Shown in pieces: positions 1 to 8,520 of a stretch of DNA of 64,000 bases. Position 1 is the first letter of the stretch; every line of letters begins with the position of its first letter. The notes under the pieces were generated by a model. It saw only the letters and a program-made list of their open reading frames with translations. It made no database searches and was not told the DNA's origin. The stretch comes from Mesorhizobium sp. GTDB lineage: Bacteria > Pseudomonadota > Alphaproteobacteria > Rhizobiales > Rhizobiaceae. The DNA is taken from assembly GCA_004020545.1 (NCBI GenBank), contig SAQE01000011.1, positions 1 through 64,000 of the forward strand. The letters are read 5' to 3'. The position numbers and the translations under genes were made by a program.

Positions 1-1
1 C

Positions 2-40
2 GCCAACTATTTCAAGGCCGCTGGATATGACCCGGATTAA
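2..40 (+). CDS. 3' end of an unidentified gene (partial)
   Basis: An open frame enters from the left edge and ends at a TAA (positions 38-40), giving a 12-residue tail, ANYFKAAGYDPD. The residues are plausible protein sequence, but the piece is too short to name a family. The 160 bases that follow are AT-richer and hold no gene. Confidence 0.4.
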   Translation, partial: ANYFKAAGYDPD

Positions 41-202
41 ATCGGACGTGCTCTAAATTCGGGTTCGTTTTACAAAACAGATACAATATTTTTGCAGGTT
101 CCGTAATCGCTTTCACATACGCCGACGACCTCTACTTCCATGCTTATCGTGCAACTGAGACGAAATCAGCTGACGTGACGAGCGTCCGCAGAAGGGGGTT
201 GT

Positions 203-637
203 ATGCAATTGAATAAAAAGCTCCTGGCGATCATCGGGAAACGCTTTCCTGCCATCTACGATGTGATCCCGCACGGACCACAGGGTGGGCTTGTGCGGGT
301 CGCACTCAATCCGCAGCCGCTGCCGCCGCATGAACTGGGCGCAGCGGTCGCTGACGAATTTGTCCGCCATGCGTGGGTGGCCGAGCGAGGCGGGCTCGAT
401 ATGAAAGCGCTGTTGAGCGACCTCGATGACTGGTGCCCCACACGACCGAAGATCCCGAAGCTTCCCCCTTGGTGGGGACCGTTTCCGGAGCCGGAGCCGC
501 GCCCCGATTGGTTCGTGGACTACCATTTGGGATTTGCCGCACGGCTGTCGGCGGTCGCAACAGGCACACGCCTGGATGAGACTCTTGACCAGGTGATCGA
601 CCGTTCCCTAACGGCAATCGAGGCGGTGAAGCTCTGA
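203..637 (+). CDS. hypothetical protein with an NPQPLPP motif
   Basis: A 144-residue cytoplasmic protein with no signal peptide or membrane segment. A purine-rich ribosome binding site (AAGGGGG) lies a few bases before the ATG. The central part is rich in proline and tryptophan (PKLPPWWGPFPEPEPRPDW), and residues 37-43 read NPQPLPP, a motif I know from uncharacterised bacterial proteins. The N-terminal third is basic and the C-terminal helix is acidic. I cannot assign a function. It is a single-gene unit, closed by the strong terminator that follows. Confidence 0.6.
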   Translation: MQLNKKLLAIIGKRFPAIYDVIPHGPQGGLVRVALNPQPLPPHELGAAVADEFVRHAWVAERGGLDMKALLSDLDDWCPTRPKIPKLPPWWGPFPEPEPRPDWFVDYHLGFAARLSAVATGTRLDETLDQVIDRSLTAIEAVKL

Positions 638-673
638 CGAGATGCTGCCAAAGCCGAGGGCTGTGAACAATCG

Positions 674-699
674 AAGGGCGCCGCGAGGGCGCCCTTTTT
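674..699 (+). terminator. rho-independent terminator after the 203-637 gene
   Basis: A perfect 9-bp stem, AAGGGCGCC / GGCGCCCTT, with a GCGAG loop, runs straight into TTT. It lies 37 bases past the stop codon of the upstream gene and just before the stop of the convergent rimO. Confidence 0.85.
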
Positions 700-726
700 G
701 TTGCGGTGTCTGCTTTCGCGCGGGTG

Positions 727-2040
727 TTATACCGCCGAGCCGTAGAGATCGTAGGCGTCGGCGCGGTCGACCTTGACCGTGACGATGTCGCCGGCGCGCA
801 ACGGCCGCCGCGACTGGATGTGCACGGAGCCATCGATCTCGGGCGCGTCATATTTGGTGCGGCCCTTCGCCGAGGTGCCGTGCGCCTCGTCGATCAGCAC
901 CGGCAGGCGTTTGCCGACCTTCTTGGCGAGCTGCGTCGCCGAGATCTTCTGCTGGCGCTGCATGAAGCGGTGCCAGCGCGCCTCCTTGATCTCCTGCGGC
1001 AGCTGCTCGAGGCCGAGGTCGTTGGAGCGCGCGCCCTTGACCGACTCGTATTTGAAGCAGCCGGCGCGATCGATTTTTGCTTCGTCGAGCCAGTCGAGCA
1101 GCATCTGGAAATCGTCTTCCGTCTCGCCCGGGAAACCGACGATGAAGGTCGAGCGGATGGCGAGATCCGGACAGACCTCGCGCCAGCCGCGAATGCGCTC
1201 CAGCGTCTTCTCGCCATGCGCGGGACGGCGCATGTTCTTCAGCACCTGCGGCGAGGCATGCTGAAAGGGGATGTCGAGATAGGGAAGGATTTTTCCCTCC
1301 GCCATCAGCGGAATGACGTCGGCCACGTGCGGGTAGGGGTACACATAATGCATGCGTATCCAGATGCCGAGCTTGCCCAGTTCCTCGGCGAGGTCGAGGA
1401 ACTTTGCGCGCACCTCGCGATCGCCGAACGTGCTTGTCTGGTATTTGATGTCGATACCGTAGGCGCTGGTGTCCTGCGAGATGACGAGGATTTCCTTGAC
1501 GCCGGCCTTGGCGAGCTTTTCGGCCTCGCGCAGCACGTCCGCGGCGGGCCGCGAGACGAGGTCGCCGCGCAGCGCCGGGATGATGCAGAAGGTGCAGCGG
1601 TTGTTGCAGCCTTCCGAAATCTTCAGATAGGCGTAGTGGCGCGGCGTAAGCTTGACGCCCTGCGGCGGCAGGAGATCGACGTAAGGGTCGTGGCTGGGGG
1701 GAGCGGCCTCATGCACCGCCGCCATCACGCTCTCATAGGCCTGCGGACCGGTGATCGCCAGCACGTTGGGGTGCTTCTCACGGATCACCTCCGGCTCGGC
1801 GCCGAGGCAGCCGGTGACGATGACGCGGCCGTTCTCCGAAAGGGCGGAGCCGATGGCGTCGAGCGACTCGTCGCGCGCGGAATCGAGGAAGCCGCAAGTG
1901 TTGACGACGACGAGGTCCGCGCCGTCATGCTTGCGCGCGATCTCGTAACCTTCGGCGCGCAGGCGCGTGATGATGCGCTCGGAATCGACGAGCGCCTTCG
2001 GGCAACCAAGACTGACGAAACTGACGCGAGGGGCAGACAT
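727..2040 (-). CDS. rimO: ribosomal protein S12 methylthiotransferase RimO
   Basis: RimO is a radical-SAM iron-sulfur enzyme that adds a methylthio group to an aspartate of ribosomal protein S12. At 437 residues it has the usual length. The N-terminal MTTase domain has the three cluster cysteines C13, C49 and C78. The radical-SAM CxxxCxxC motif is C145, C149 and C152 ([10 protein letters not shown]). A TRAM-like C-terminal segment (about residues 370-437) is expected to bind RNA. The opening [20 protein letters not shown] is typical of RimO and separates it from MiaB. The gene is monocistronic and converges on the preceding terminator. Confidence 0.95.
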   Translation of the reverse strand: MSAPRVSFVSLGCPKALVDSERIITRLRAEGYEIARKHDGADLVVVNTCGFLDSARDESLDAIGSALSENGRVIVTGCLGAEPEVIREKHPNVLAITGPQAYESVMAAVHEAAPPSHDPYVDLLPPQGVKLTPRHYAYLKISEGCNNRCTFCIIPALRGDLVSRPAADVLREAEKLAKAGVKEILVISQDTSAYGIDIKYQTSTFGDREVRAKFLDLAEELGKLGIWIRMHYVYPYPHVADVIPLMAEGKILPYLDIPFQHASPQVLKNMRRPAHGEKTLERIRGWREVCPDLAIRSTFIVGFPGETEDDFQMLLDWLDEAKIDRAGCFKYESVKGARSNDLGLEQLPQEIKEARWHRFMQRQQKISATQLAKKVGKRLPVLIDEAHGTSAKGRTKYDAPEIDGSVHIQSRRPLRAGDIVTVKVDRADAYDLYGSAV

Positions 2041-2178
2041 AGGATTTTCCAGGCTTTTCGGGATCGGCGGCGCAATACCACACTAATTGCGGCATTGGTA
2101 TGGACTGGCCCTTGCCGCGGCAAAACACAGTGCGAAGGGCCGGCTTATCGGCCGGCCGAGCCCGCGCCGGAGGCGGCG

Positions 2179-2838
2179 TCAGCTCACTACATTGTTGACG
2201 TGCGGCCAGACTTCCATCGCGCCGCGGTAGACCATGTCGAGCGCGACGTAGAGGATGATCAGCAAGCCGACATAGGCAATCCAGCGGTAGCGGTGCAGCA
2301 GCCGGGCAATGAAGCTCGCGGCAAGGCCCATCAAGCCGATCGAGAGCACGAGCCCGATGACCAGCACCCAGAAATGATCCCGAGCCGCGCCGGCGACGGC
2401 CAGGACGTTGTCGAGCGACATCGACACGTCGGCAATGACGATCTGCAGGGCCGCCTGGCCGAGCGTCTTGCGCGGCGCCTTGCCGGCAATCAAGCTGTCG
2501 TGGTCGAGGTCGGAATTGGACAACGCCTCAGTGGCCTGCTCTTCTTCGGCCTGCGAGGTGCGCAGCTCGCGATACATCTTCCAGCAGACCCAAAGCAGCA
2601 GGATTCCGCCTGCCAGCAGCAGGCCGACGATTGCGAGCAGCTTGACAGTGACGGCGGCAAACAGGATGCGCAGCACCGTGGCCGCGAGGACACCGATGAG
2701 GATCGCCTTCTTGCGTTGGTCGGAGGGCAGCCCGGCTGCGGCAAGGCCTATGACGATGGCATTGTCGCCGGCAAGCACCAGGTCGATCGCGATGACCTGA
2801 AGAAGGGCGCTCAGACTTGCGGCGCTGAAAATATCCAT
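2179..2838 (-). CDS. TerC family (YjbE-type) integral membrane protein
   Basis: A 219-residue inner-membrane protein with about seven hydrophobic segments. Two internally similar halves carry the family signature acidic motifs: VLAGDNAIVIG near residue 21 and SLDNVLAVAG near 140. Proteins of this type are implicated in metal (manganese or calcium) export or tellurite resistance; the substrate here is unknown. An acidic loop (about residues 95-115) separates the halves. A ribosome binding site AAGGGG precedes the ATG. I looked upstream for a manganese (yybP-ykoY) riboswitch and found none. Confidence 0.85.
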   Translation of the reverse strand: MDIFSAASLSALLQVIAIDLVLAGDNAIVIGLAAAGLPSDQRKKAILIGVLAATVLRILFAAVTVKLLAIVGLLLAGGILLLWVCWKMYRELRTSQAEEEQATEALSNSDLDHDSLIAGKAPRKTLGQAALQIVIADVSMSLDNVLAVAGAARDHFWVLVIGLVLSIGLMGLAASFIARLLHRYRWIAYVGLLIILYVALDMVYRGAMEVWPHVNNVVS

Positions 2839-2896
2839 CGTCTGGAAGCCCCTTGCTGTTCGTCTTGTGTCGGCCGTCGAATATGCTGACGCTAGG

Positions 2897-2928
2897 GCGA
2901 TTCAGCGTTTGATAGAGTCGCTGATCGC
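2897..2928. repeat. imperfect inverted repeat upstream of the terC-like gene
   Basis: Arms GCGATTCAGCG (2897-2907) and CGCTGATCGC (2919-2928) pair around an 11-base spacer. It lies 60-90 bases before the terC start codon, so it could be an operator or a degenerate intergenic repeat. Confidence 0.5.
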
Positions 2929-2945
2929 TCTAAGTATTTGTTTTT

Positions 2946-2994
2946 ACGCAATTCCGGACGAGAAGCCGCTGCTCGCTTTTCCGGGAATTGCTCT
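2946..2994. repeat. rhizobial-type palindromic intergenic repeat, copy 1
   Basis: A 49-bp imperfect palindrome with outer arms GCAATTCCGG and CCGGGAATTGC. A close relative lies at 27921-27968 upstream of the D,D-peptidase gene. Both copies share the AATTCCGGACG start, an A-rich to C/G-rich middle and the CTTTTCC..GGAATTGCTCT end. Short mobile palindromes of this kind are common between genes in rhizobia. Confidence 0.7.
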
Positions 2995-3129
2995 ACGTGT
3001 GTGATTCCCGCACGTCAAGAGAACCATCCGGACCAAGCGCTTGTGCGTCGTCTTGTTCCACCGGAATCCATGTGGACTTCGCAGCCGGAGAAAAGGCTGA
3101 CCCAGGCCCGGCCGGCCGTGGCCGATCCA

Positions 3130-3519
3130 TCAATCATAAAGATTGTATTTTGCCCAGTCGGTTTCCGGGATCTCATCGCCGATCTTGTAGCGGAACTGCA
3201 GCACCTGCATGTGGTCGGGCGCTGTCTGGCATTTGAACTTCAGCCGGTACCATTGACCCTTGCTGCGAAAGGCGGCGCCGGGGCTCTTTATCGCATCGGC
3301 GCTCATCTGCGGCGTGGCGAAGGCATAAGCCACGACGCGATCAGCCTTGTAGTTGCGGTCGTCATGGCTGATCCGGTCGAGCACTTCCGCATCGCAACGC
3401 TGCTCGAGACGAGTCTGCGGATCGAGTTTCAGCAGGCCGGTGCGCAGCGCATTGTCCATCGCCTTGGCCGGCCAGGCCAGCGTCAGAGACGCCAGAACCA
3501 TCAGGCAGAGCTTTTTCAT
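3130..3519 (-). CDS. secreted DUF930 domain-containing protein
   Basis: About 129 residues with a classical signal peptide (MKKLCLMVLASLTLAWPAKA) and a mature DUF930 domain. Conserved family phrases are LDPQTRLEQRCD, ADRVVAYAFA, GAAFRSKGQWYRL and the C-terminal TDWAKYNLYD. The function of the family is unknown; it is restricted largely to Rhizobiales and is predicted periplasmic. An in-frame ATG six codons upstream (3537) exists, but the MKK start gives a proper signal sequence. Two conserved cysteines, in EQRCD and FKCQT, could form a disulfide. Confidence 0.85.
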   Translation of the reverse strand: MKKLCLMVLASLTLAWPAKAMDNALRTGLLKLDPQTRLEQRCDAEVLDRISHDDRNYKADRVVAYAFATPQMSADAIKSPGAAFRSKGQWYRLKFKCQTAPDHMQVLQFRYKIGDEIPETDWAKYNLYD

Positions 3520-3638
3520 GGGCGCGACAAGCAGCATATTCTGTCTGACAAATCAACGGGCGCGGGGGCGCGGCGTGGAGCCACAGCAAGGGGATGCCGG
3601 CAAGGCCAGATGCCACTGAGAGTTCGTCCCTGGCCGCC

Positions 3639-5081
3639 CTAGAACACACCGCCGATGCCGATGCCGCCACTGATATCAGGGGGAGGAGCGGCCGGGCGCG
3701 AGGGCTGCGGTTTGGAGGATCTTGCGGCCTTTCGGCCGGTTGCCGCCTTCCCGGATGCGGAAGCGGGATTGGAAGAAACCTTGGCCGGCGTGGTCCTTTG
3801 CGCGATCACCGGATCCCTGCAGACACGGCCCGACTGCAGGAACAGATCGCTCAGAAGTTCAAGAGTGGGTTCGGTCGACGACGTCGTCCGCTTCGTGTTC
3901 TTGTTGTAGTTGGCAACCGCGCGGACGGAGCCTTTGCCCCAATTTCCATCCACAGTCGCGCGGTAACAACCAAGGCGGCGCAACTCCGTCTGGATACTGC
4001 GCGCCAGGTCGGTTGCCTTCTGCTGCTCCGGCTCATTCGTGGACTTGCCGACGATCAGCGTTTCAAGGCCTGATACGACGCTTTGCCGGGCGCTCTCGAG
4101 GCTGGCGACTTGGGTGCCGGCCGGCTTGGTCGATGGATCGGGCGAGGCCGGAACTTCGACCGACCGCAATGTCTGCCCCACGATCATCACTGCCGTCTGC
4201 AAGTCGTTTGAGGCAAGTTCGACCTGCAGTTTTTCCTTGGCGGCGGGGTCCGACAGAATGCGCGACAGGCTGACGCTCAGTTGGACCGGATCGAGCACCT
4301 GCTGTTCGGTGAAATAGAACTGCTCGCGAAGGTTTGATTGATCCCAGGGCACCTGCCGCCCGAGCGTCAGCGCCTCGGTCCGGTTGCGTACACGGATCAT
4401 CATGTCCGAAATGCTGAGCCCGGGAATTTCTATGTTCTGCAACAGGGCGGTGGTGAAAGGGCTGTTGCTTCCCGCCCCATCGAGCGTGGTATTGCCGGGC
4501 TGAGTTGCGAAGGCAACGAAGGTATTTTCGCCTACCTCGACCTGCGCCAGGCCGTTAGCCGAATTCGCACCCTTTCCCATCGGGTTGTCACGGCAGGCGT
4601 CGAGGAAAATGAATGTCGGCCGCTCGCGCCGGGCAAACCTCGAGATGACGTCGTCGAGCCTGACGGCCCGTGCGGTCAGCTCCTCCAGATTTTTCGCATC
4701 CGGCGTGTCGACCGGCAGCAGAAAGTTCTCACCGTGAAGCTGCACGCCGTGGCCGGCGTAGAAGATCAGCACCGCGCCGGCGCTCGAAAGCTTGCTGTCG
4801 GCTTGCTGAAACAACCGGGCAAATCCGTCGGCGGACAGATCGGTGCCGCTCAGGACGTCGAAATTTAGCCGTTGCAGGCTCTCCGAAAGCTTTTTTGCAT
4901 CGTTGGTGGCGTTGGCAAGATGCGGGAGATGGCTTTGATAGTTGGAATTGCCGATGACGATCGCCAGCCGCTTACTCGGTTGCGGCGTCGCCTCTTGGTC
5001 CACCGCGGCTTGAACCTCGATCAAGCCGAACCATGAAAACAGCAGAACCGCCAGGATGCGCAGAAAGGGACCACAGGTCAT
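3639..5081 (-). CDS. secreted caspase-family (C14, metacaspase-like) protein
   Basis: A cysteine peptidase of clan CD, predicted to be exported. In the longest frame (ATG at 5138) the catalytic dyad is His130 (FYAGHG) and Cys182 (LDACRDNP). I prefer the ATG at 5081 because it begins a signal peptide, TCGPFLRILAVLLFSWFGL. The p20-like fold opens with RLAIVIGNSNY. After the peptidase domain come a linker, a segment with RRLGCYRATVDGNWGKGSVRAVANY that resembles peptidoglycan-binding repeats, and a low-complexity Pro/Ser/Lys tail ending in Gly-Ile-Gly repeats. The substrate is unknown. Single gene, with divergent space to the next gene. Confidence 0.85.
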   Translation of the reverse strand: MTCGPFLRILAVLLFSWFGLIEVQAAVDQEATPQPSKRLAIVIGNSNYQSHLPHLANATNDAKKLSESLQRLNFDVLSGTDLSADGFARLFQQADSKLSSAGAVLIFYAGHGVQLHGENFLLPVDTPDAKNLEELTARAVRLDDVISRFARRERPTFIFLDACRDNPMGKGANSANGLAQVEVGENTFVAFATQPGNTTLDGAGSNSPFTTALLQNIEIPGLSISDMMIRVRNRTEALTLGRQVPWDQSNLREQFYFTEQQVLDPVQLSVSLSRILSDPAAKEKLQVELASNDLQTAVMIVGQTLRSVEVPASPDPSTKPAGTQVASLESARQSVVSGLETLIVGKSTNEPEQQKATDLARSIQTELRRLGCYRATVDGNWGKGSVRAVANYNKNTKRTTSSTEPTLELLSDLFLQSGRVCRDPVIAQRTTPAKVSSNPASASGKAATGRKAARSSKPQPSRPAAPPPDISGGIGIGGVF

Positions 5082-5380
5082 GCCACGAACTCGTCTCAGC
5101 AGGCGACAGTCGTCAAGTCGCCGAAGCGCCTCGCCCACGGCGCCACCCCGCGCGCCTCGTCTCCGAAGACGCCGAAAATTTACATCAGAAACCGTCTCAA
5201 AGGAAGCGTAGCACTGGCCGATATTCGGAAAACACAGTCAGTCCCAACAAGATATAGGAAATCCAACCGGTTTTCTGATAGGATGCTCAGAGCATATCTG
5301 CCGTAGCTGTTGGTTGCACTTCCGATTTCCTACTATCGCATTGCTTGTATTGAATAAAATTGTTCAAGTTCGAGGGGAAA

Positions 5381-6487
5381 ATGACGATGAAGGCGGAAAA
5401 GCGGCTTCTGCGCCTTTGGGTCTTGGGCACGTTCTCAGTCGGCGCCGCAGCCTTTTTCATGCCGTCCAAGGCACGCGCCTGCATCGTCGACAACGACGGA
5501 ACCTTCCTGGACCCCAATTGCTATATTGGCGGCGCCGCCAATGGCGCGATTGTCGACACGTCGCTGGATGCGCTTCACGACATCGTTGATGACATCGTCG
5601 AGGCAGATGTCGGGCCGGCAAAGGCAGTTCCGCCGGCGCCGGTGCAAACGGCGCCTTTTGGTGTTTTCGCATCCGGCCAGTTTGCCCATACCGAGCATGA
5701 CGGCTTCAAGATATCGAACAGCGTCGACACTTTCGACGGGCCGCATTTCGACGTCGATGAATTTTCCGCCGCAATCAGCGTGGACTTCAATGCCGCCAAG
5801 CATTTCGGGTTCGACAATGAGCACGGCCTCAATCTCGGTCTGTTCGGCGGCTACGCTTCGGCCAAGGTGGGTGTCGACGCATTCGAGTTCTTCAGCGGCG
5901 GCGATGCCACCAACAGAAGCGGCATGTTCGGCGGTTATGGACTCTATCGCCATGACACCAGCTACATGCTTGTCGCCGCCTCGGCTTTCCTCGGCAATAC
6001 CGACGTCGATCGCGGGAGGCAATTCGGCAGCTATGACACACAGGGCTACGCAATAACCGGGTCCGTCGGCCGCATCTTCAACCTGACCGACCGGGTGCGC
6101 TTCGACCTGCGCGGCGGATTGCTGGGGGTCACCTTTACCGGCGATGCATATGAAGACAGCTTCGGCACCGACTACGGGAAGAGCCGTCTGTCCTTCGGCG
6201 CGGTCAAGTTCGAACCCGGCATCTATGTCGATTTTCAACTTGGAAACGGCATGGTGATCAGCCCCTATGCGCGGGCCGATGTCCAGCAGCGCTTCGGCTA
6301 TTCCAATACGGCCAGCGTCGATGGCGTGGAGAGCGAGTTCGACGACGCGGACTTCTCGGTGGCGCTGTACTCCGGTTTCAACCTGAAGGTGACGGGCTCG
6401 ACAACGCTCAGCACCGAAATTCGCGGCAAGTGGTCCGCGGACAGTACTACCGTCAGCGGCAAGCTGGGCCTGAAGATCGCCTTCTAG
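5381..6487 (+). CDS. outer-membrane autotransporter-type beta-barrel protein
   Basis: About 368 residues. I place the start at the ATG at 5381 because GAGGGG (5372-5377) is a good ribosome binding site; an upstream TTG also opens the frame. A signal peptide ends near AFFMPSKARA and is followed by CIVDNDG. Residues from about 110 on alternate hydrophobic and polar, in beta-strands such as GLFGGYASAKVG and GMFGGYGLYRHD, and the protein ends in phenylalanine (GLKIAF), the outer-membrane insertion signal. There is no obvious passenger domain. Calcium-like acidic stretches occur between strands. Likely a porin-like or autotransporter barrel. Confidence 0.75.
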   Translation: MTMKAEKRLLRLWVLGTFSVGAAAFFMPSKARACIVDNDGTFLDPNCYIGGAANGAIVDTSLDALHDIVDDIVEADVGPAKAVPPAPVQTAPFGVFASGQFAHTEHDGFKISNSVDTFDGPHFDVDEFSAAISVDFNAAKHFGFDNEHGLNLGLFGGYASAKVGVDAFEFFSGGDATNRSGMFGGYGLYRHDTSYMLVAASAFLGNTDVDRGRQFGSYDTQGYAITGSVGRIFNLTDRVRFDLRGGLLGVTFTGDAYEDSFGTDYGKSRLSFGAVKFEPGIYVDFQLGNGMVISPYARADVQQRFGYSNTASVDGVESEFDDADFSVALYSGFNLKVTGSTTLSTEIRGKWSADSTTVSGKLGLKIAF

Positions 6488-7236
6488 CCTTTCGGTCGCC
6501 GGCAAGAGCTCTTTCGCGCCAGCGGGCCAGGGCGTCGGCGATGTCGGGCTCAGGTTGAATCGGCAGGGAGCCCAGCCCGGCGGTTTCGGCTTTCCGGATT
6601 ATCCCAGAGTGTTTTCTCCGGCATCCTGATCCGCCGTCGCCCCTTCGTCTCCGGTGCCTGTATCCGACACTTGGCCATCGCCCGAGCCAGTCGGGGGAAG
6701 CACCGTCACGTCCATTCGAGCGATCCGGGATGCCGCTCTCCCTTGCGCGTTCGGCTCGCTGTCGCCCGCCTCCAAAACGGAGGCCTTTGCAAGATGGCCA
6801 ATGCTTTCGCCGCTCTTGCCGGGAAAAGCTGCTTCGGGTGATGGCTGAGGTCTGGTGGTACGCTGCACTGCACCGGCGTTGTGCTGGCTTCCAATCGGAG
6901 AGGTCATGGCTGCGCTCCAGGTGGATGACAGACGCAACATGACACGGCTGGCTGGTGCCAGGCTTGTGGCTGGCGTGGGCAAACACTGGGGCTTCGGGTT
7001 GTCGTATCTAGACCTGTCCAAACCCTGCCCGCGTTGGGGAGCATCGCAAATGATTGTCCAGAGAATGTCAGCAACCCATCAGACTTGGGTCGCATGCGGG
7101 AGGGACTGTAGAACCCCTTTTTCTTGCCCTCCAGCAACAGTATTGTTCTTCGAAAGTGCTGGAGGAGAATCCAGCCGGGTAGTTTCGAGTGCAGCCCCCG
7201 AAAAAGAACTACGCTGCGGAATACCTAGAACGAAGA
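6488..7236. other. 749-base stretch without a convincing gene
   Basis: No frame here has a recognisable family or a good ribosome binding site. On the minus strand, two overlapping frames (6599-7021 and 6453-6986) read like pieces of one broken protein: an acidic, Gly/Asp-rich part near 6602-6720, and in another frame a part with DIADALARWRERALAG near 6500-6560. They may be remains of a frameshifted gene, but I cannot identify it. Confidence 0.4.
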
Positions 7237-7422
7237 ATGTCAGCCATGCAGTTCACCGCCTTTCTGGATCCGTGCGACCAGTGGATGGTCTATGACCTAT
7301 TTTCCGATCTCCCGGCGGAGCTGCCGGGCAGACTGCTGCTTGGACTAACACAGACCGACGCCGAGCAGTTAACCGAGCAGGCGAACATGGAATTCGTGTT
7401 GATGCCGGCCGAATATAATTGA
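7237..7422 (+). CDS. small hypothetical protein
   Basis: A 61-residue acidic protein, MSAMQFTAFLDPCDQWMVYD and onward, ending LMPAEYN. I use the internal ATG at 7237; a GTG at 7189 would add 16 residues. The ribosome binding site is weak. No domain recognised. It converges with the remains of the dehydrogenase gene that follows on the other strand. Confidence 0.35.
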   Translation: MSAMQFTAFLDPCDQWMVYDLFSDLPAELPGRLLLGLTQTDAEQLTEQANMEFVLMPAEYN

Positions 7423-7740
7423 AGGCAGAACCGTCGAGCTCCGGTTTCCCAGGCATGATGCGCGTGTCGGCGATGGTTTCGGCAAAGCCATTACCGAATA
7501 AACCGCCAGGGGTTTGGAAGCCGGGTCGAACCTCACCGGCAAGTACATGTCGGGCCGCTTCCGCATCGGGATCGCCAAGCGGAAAGAGCCTGACACCCGC
7601 CCGAGACGGGCCGACCAGTGCCTCAAGCACCGCCGGTCTTGTTCGCGACTTGCAAGAACGAGGTCGAGTCCTGCAGACGCGGCATGCTCCGCTGCCATGC
7701 CGCCGGTGTAGCCGGCTCCATAGATCGTCAGTGTCTTCAT
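7423..7740 (-). pseudogene. broken saccharopine dehydrogenase-like NAD(P)-binding gene
   Basis: The N-terminus reads MKTLTIYGAGYTGGMAAEHA, a Rossmann nucleotide-binding start typical of the saccharopine dehydrogenase-like reductase family. After LVLASREQDR the frame must shift (near 7630) to continue as VLEALVGPSRAGVRLFPLGD. That second frame soon reaches EVRPGFQTPGGLFGNGFAET, which resembles the C-terminal end of such proteins rather than the middle. So the gene carries a frameshift and probably a large internal deletion. It is last in the operon with the NTF2-like, VOC and SDR genes, 22 bases downstream of the NTF2-like gene. Confidence 0.7.
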
Positions 7741-7762
7741 GTTGATGCTTCTTCTTTTGTGA

Positions 7763-8104
7763 TTACTCGAGATCGGCGTCGATGTGCGTGATCAGCCCAT
7801 CGGCATTGACCGAGATGTCCAGAAGGCCAATTTCGTGGCCGAAGTCACCGGTGAAATCGACCCGCACGCGAGCTCGGACCTCACTGATGTTCTCGATCGA
7901 GAGGAAGCGGGTGACCGTGTGATAGCTTATGAAGTATCGCTCGATGTAATCGCGGACGCCGGCGTGACCGTCAAAACGGTGGCCCGTCGACGGGTCGTCG
8001 ATCACCGTGTCCGGCGTGAACAAGGTCACCGCCGTGTCGGTATCGAAGGCGTTGGTTGCCGCGATCAGCGCATCTGCCATCGTGCGCAAGGTGTTGGCGG
8101 TCAT
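7763..8104 (-). CDS. nuclear transport factor 2 / SnoaL-like family protein
   Basis: A 113-residue single-domain alpha+beta cone protein. Family features are the N-terminal helix LRTMADALIAATNAFD, the FTPDTVIDDPSTG strand and the RYFISYHTVTRFLSIENI region. Such proteins act as small isomerases, hydrolases or stress-associated ligand-binding proteins; the ligand here is unknown. The start at 8104 is chosen because it follows the stop of the VOC gene by only four bases, implying co-translation. Longer frames upstream overlap that gene. Confidence 0.75.
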   Translation of the reverse strand: MTANTLRTMADALIAATNAFDTDTAVTLFTPDTVIDDPSTGHRFDGHAGVRDYIERYFISYHTVTRFLSIENISEVRARVRVDFTGDFGHEIGLLDISVNADGLITHIDADLE

Positions 8105-8108
8105 GGCG

Positions 8109-8510
8109 TCAATTCCCGTGCTGCCGGCTCTTGAAGACGAATTCGAGGCTGTAGCCGCCAGGGTCCCCGACCTGCGCCGCATAATAGCGGGGACCGCAGT
8201 GAGGCTGCGCCCCGAGTGGACGGATATCAGTCGCGCCGGCCGCCAGAGCTTCGGCATGAGCGGCATTCACCATCGCTTCGGAATCGGCGACGAAACCGAC
8301 ATGCACCGCGCCGGGTGCTACCGCGCCCTGTCTCAAGCAAGAGAACATCCGGCCCTTCGCACCGAAACCCTTGAGGTCGGGATGCCCCGCTGGTCCGTCC
8401 TTGCCGTCATAGTCGAGGAGGGTGGTGATCCCGAGGATCGCGAGCGCTTTTTGGGAAAAGGCAACGGAGAGAGCGGTATCGCTTACCGCAAGGAAGATGT
8501 GATCGAGCAT
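8109..8510 (-). CDS. VOC (glyoxalase/bleomycin-resistance fold) family protein
   Basis: A 133-residue metal-dependent VOC-fold protein. It starts MLDHIFLAVSD, with the first beta-alpha-beta-beta-beta unit. His4 and a C-terminal glutamate in GGYSLEFVFK are likely metal ligands, and a second module contains VHVGFVADS. Relatives include glyoxalase I-like lyases and dioxygenases; the substrate is not evident. It is the second gene of a minus-strand operon, 10 bases downstream of the SDR stop. Confidence 0.8.
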   Translation of the reverse strand: MLDHIFLAVSDTALSVAFSQKALAILGITTLLDYDGKDGPAGHPDLKGFGAKGRMFSCLRQGAVAPGAVHVGFVADSEAMVNAAHAEALAAGATDIRPLGAQPHCGPRYYAAQVGDPGGYSLEFVFKSRQHGN

Positions 8511-8520
8511 GTGAACTTCC

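Noticed and set aside
706-2889. Long plus-strand frame of 727 codons opposite rimO and the TerC gene
   Set aside because: It is the mirror of two well-identified minus-strand genes; high GC creates such shadows, and its translation has no domain sense.
2839-2945. Possible manganese (yybP-ykoY) riboswitch before the TerC-family gene
   Set aside because: I looked for the conserved GGGGAGUAG-type core and paired stems and did not find them.
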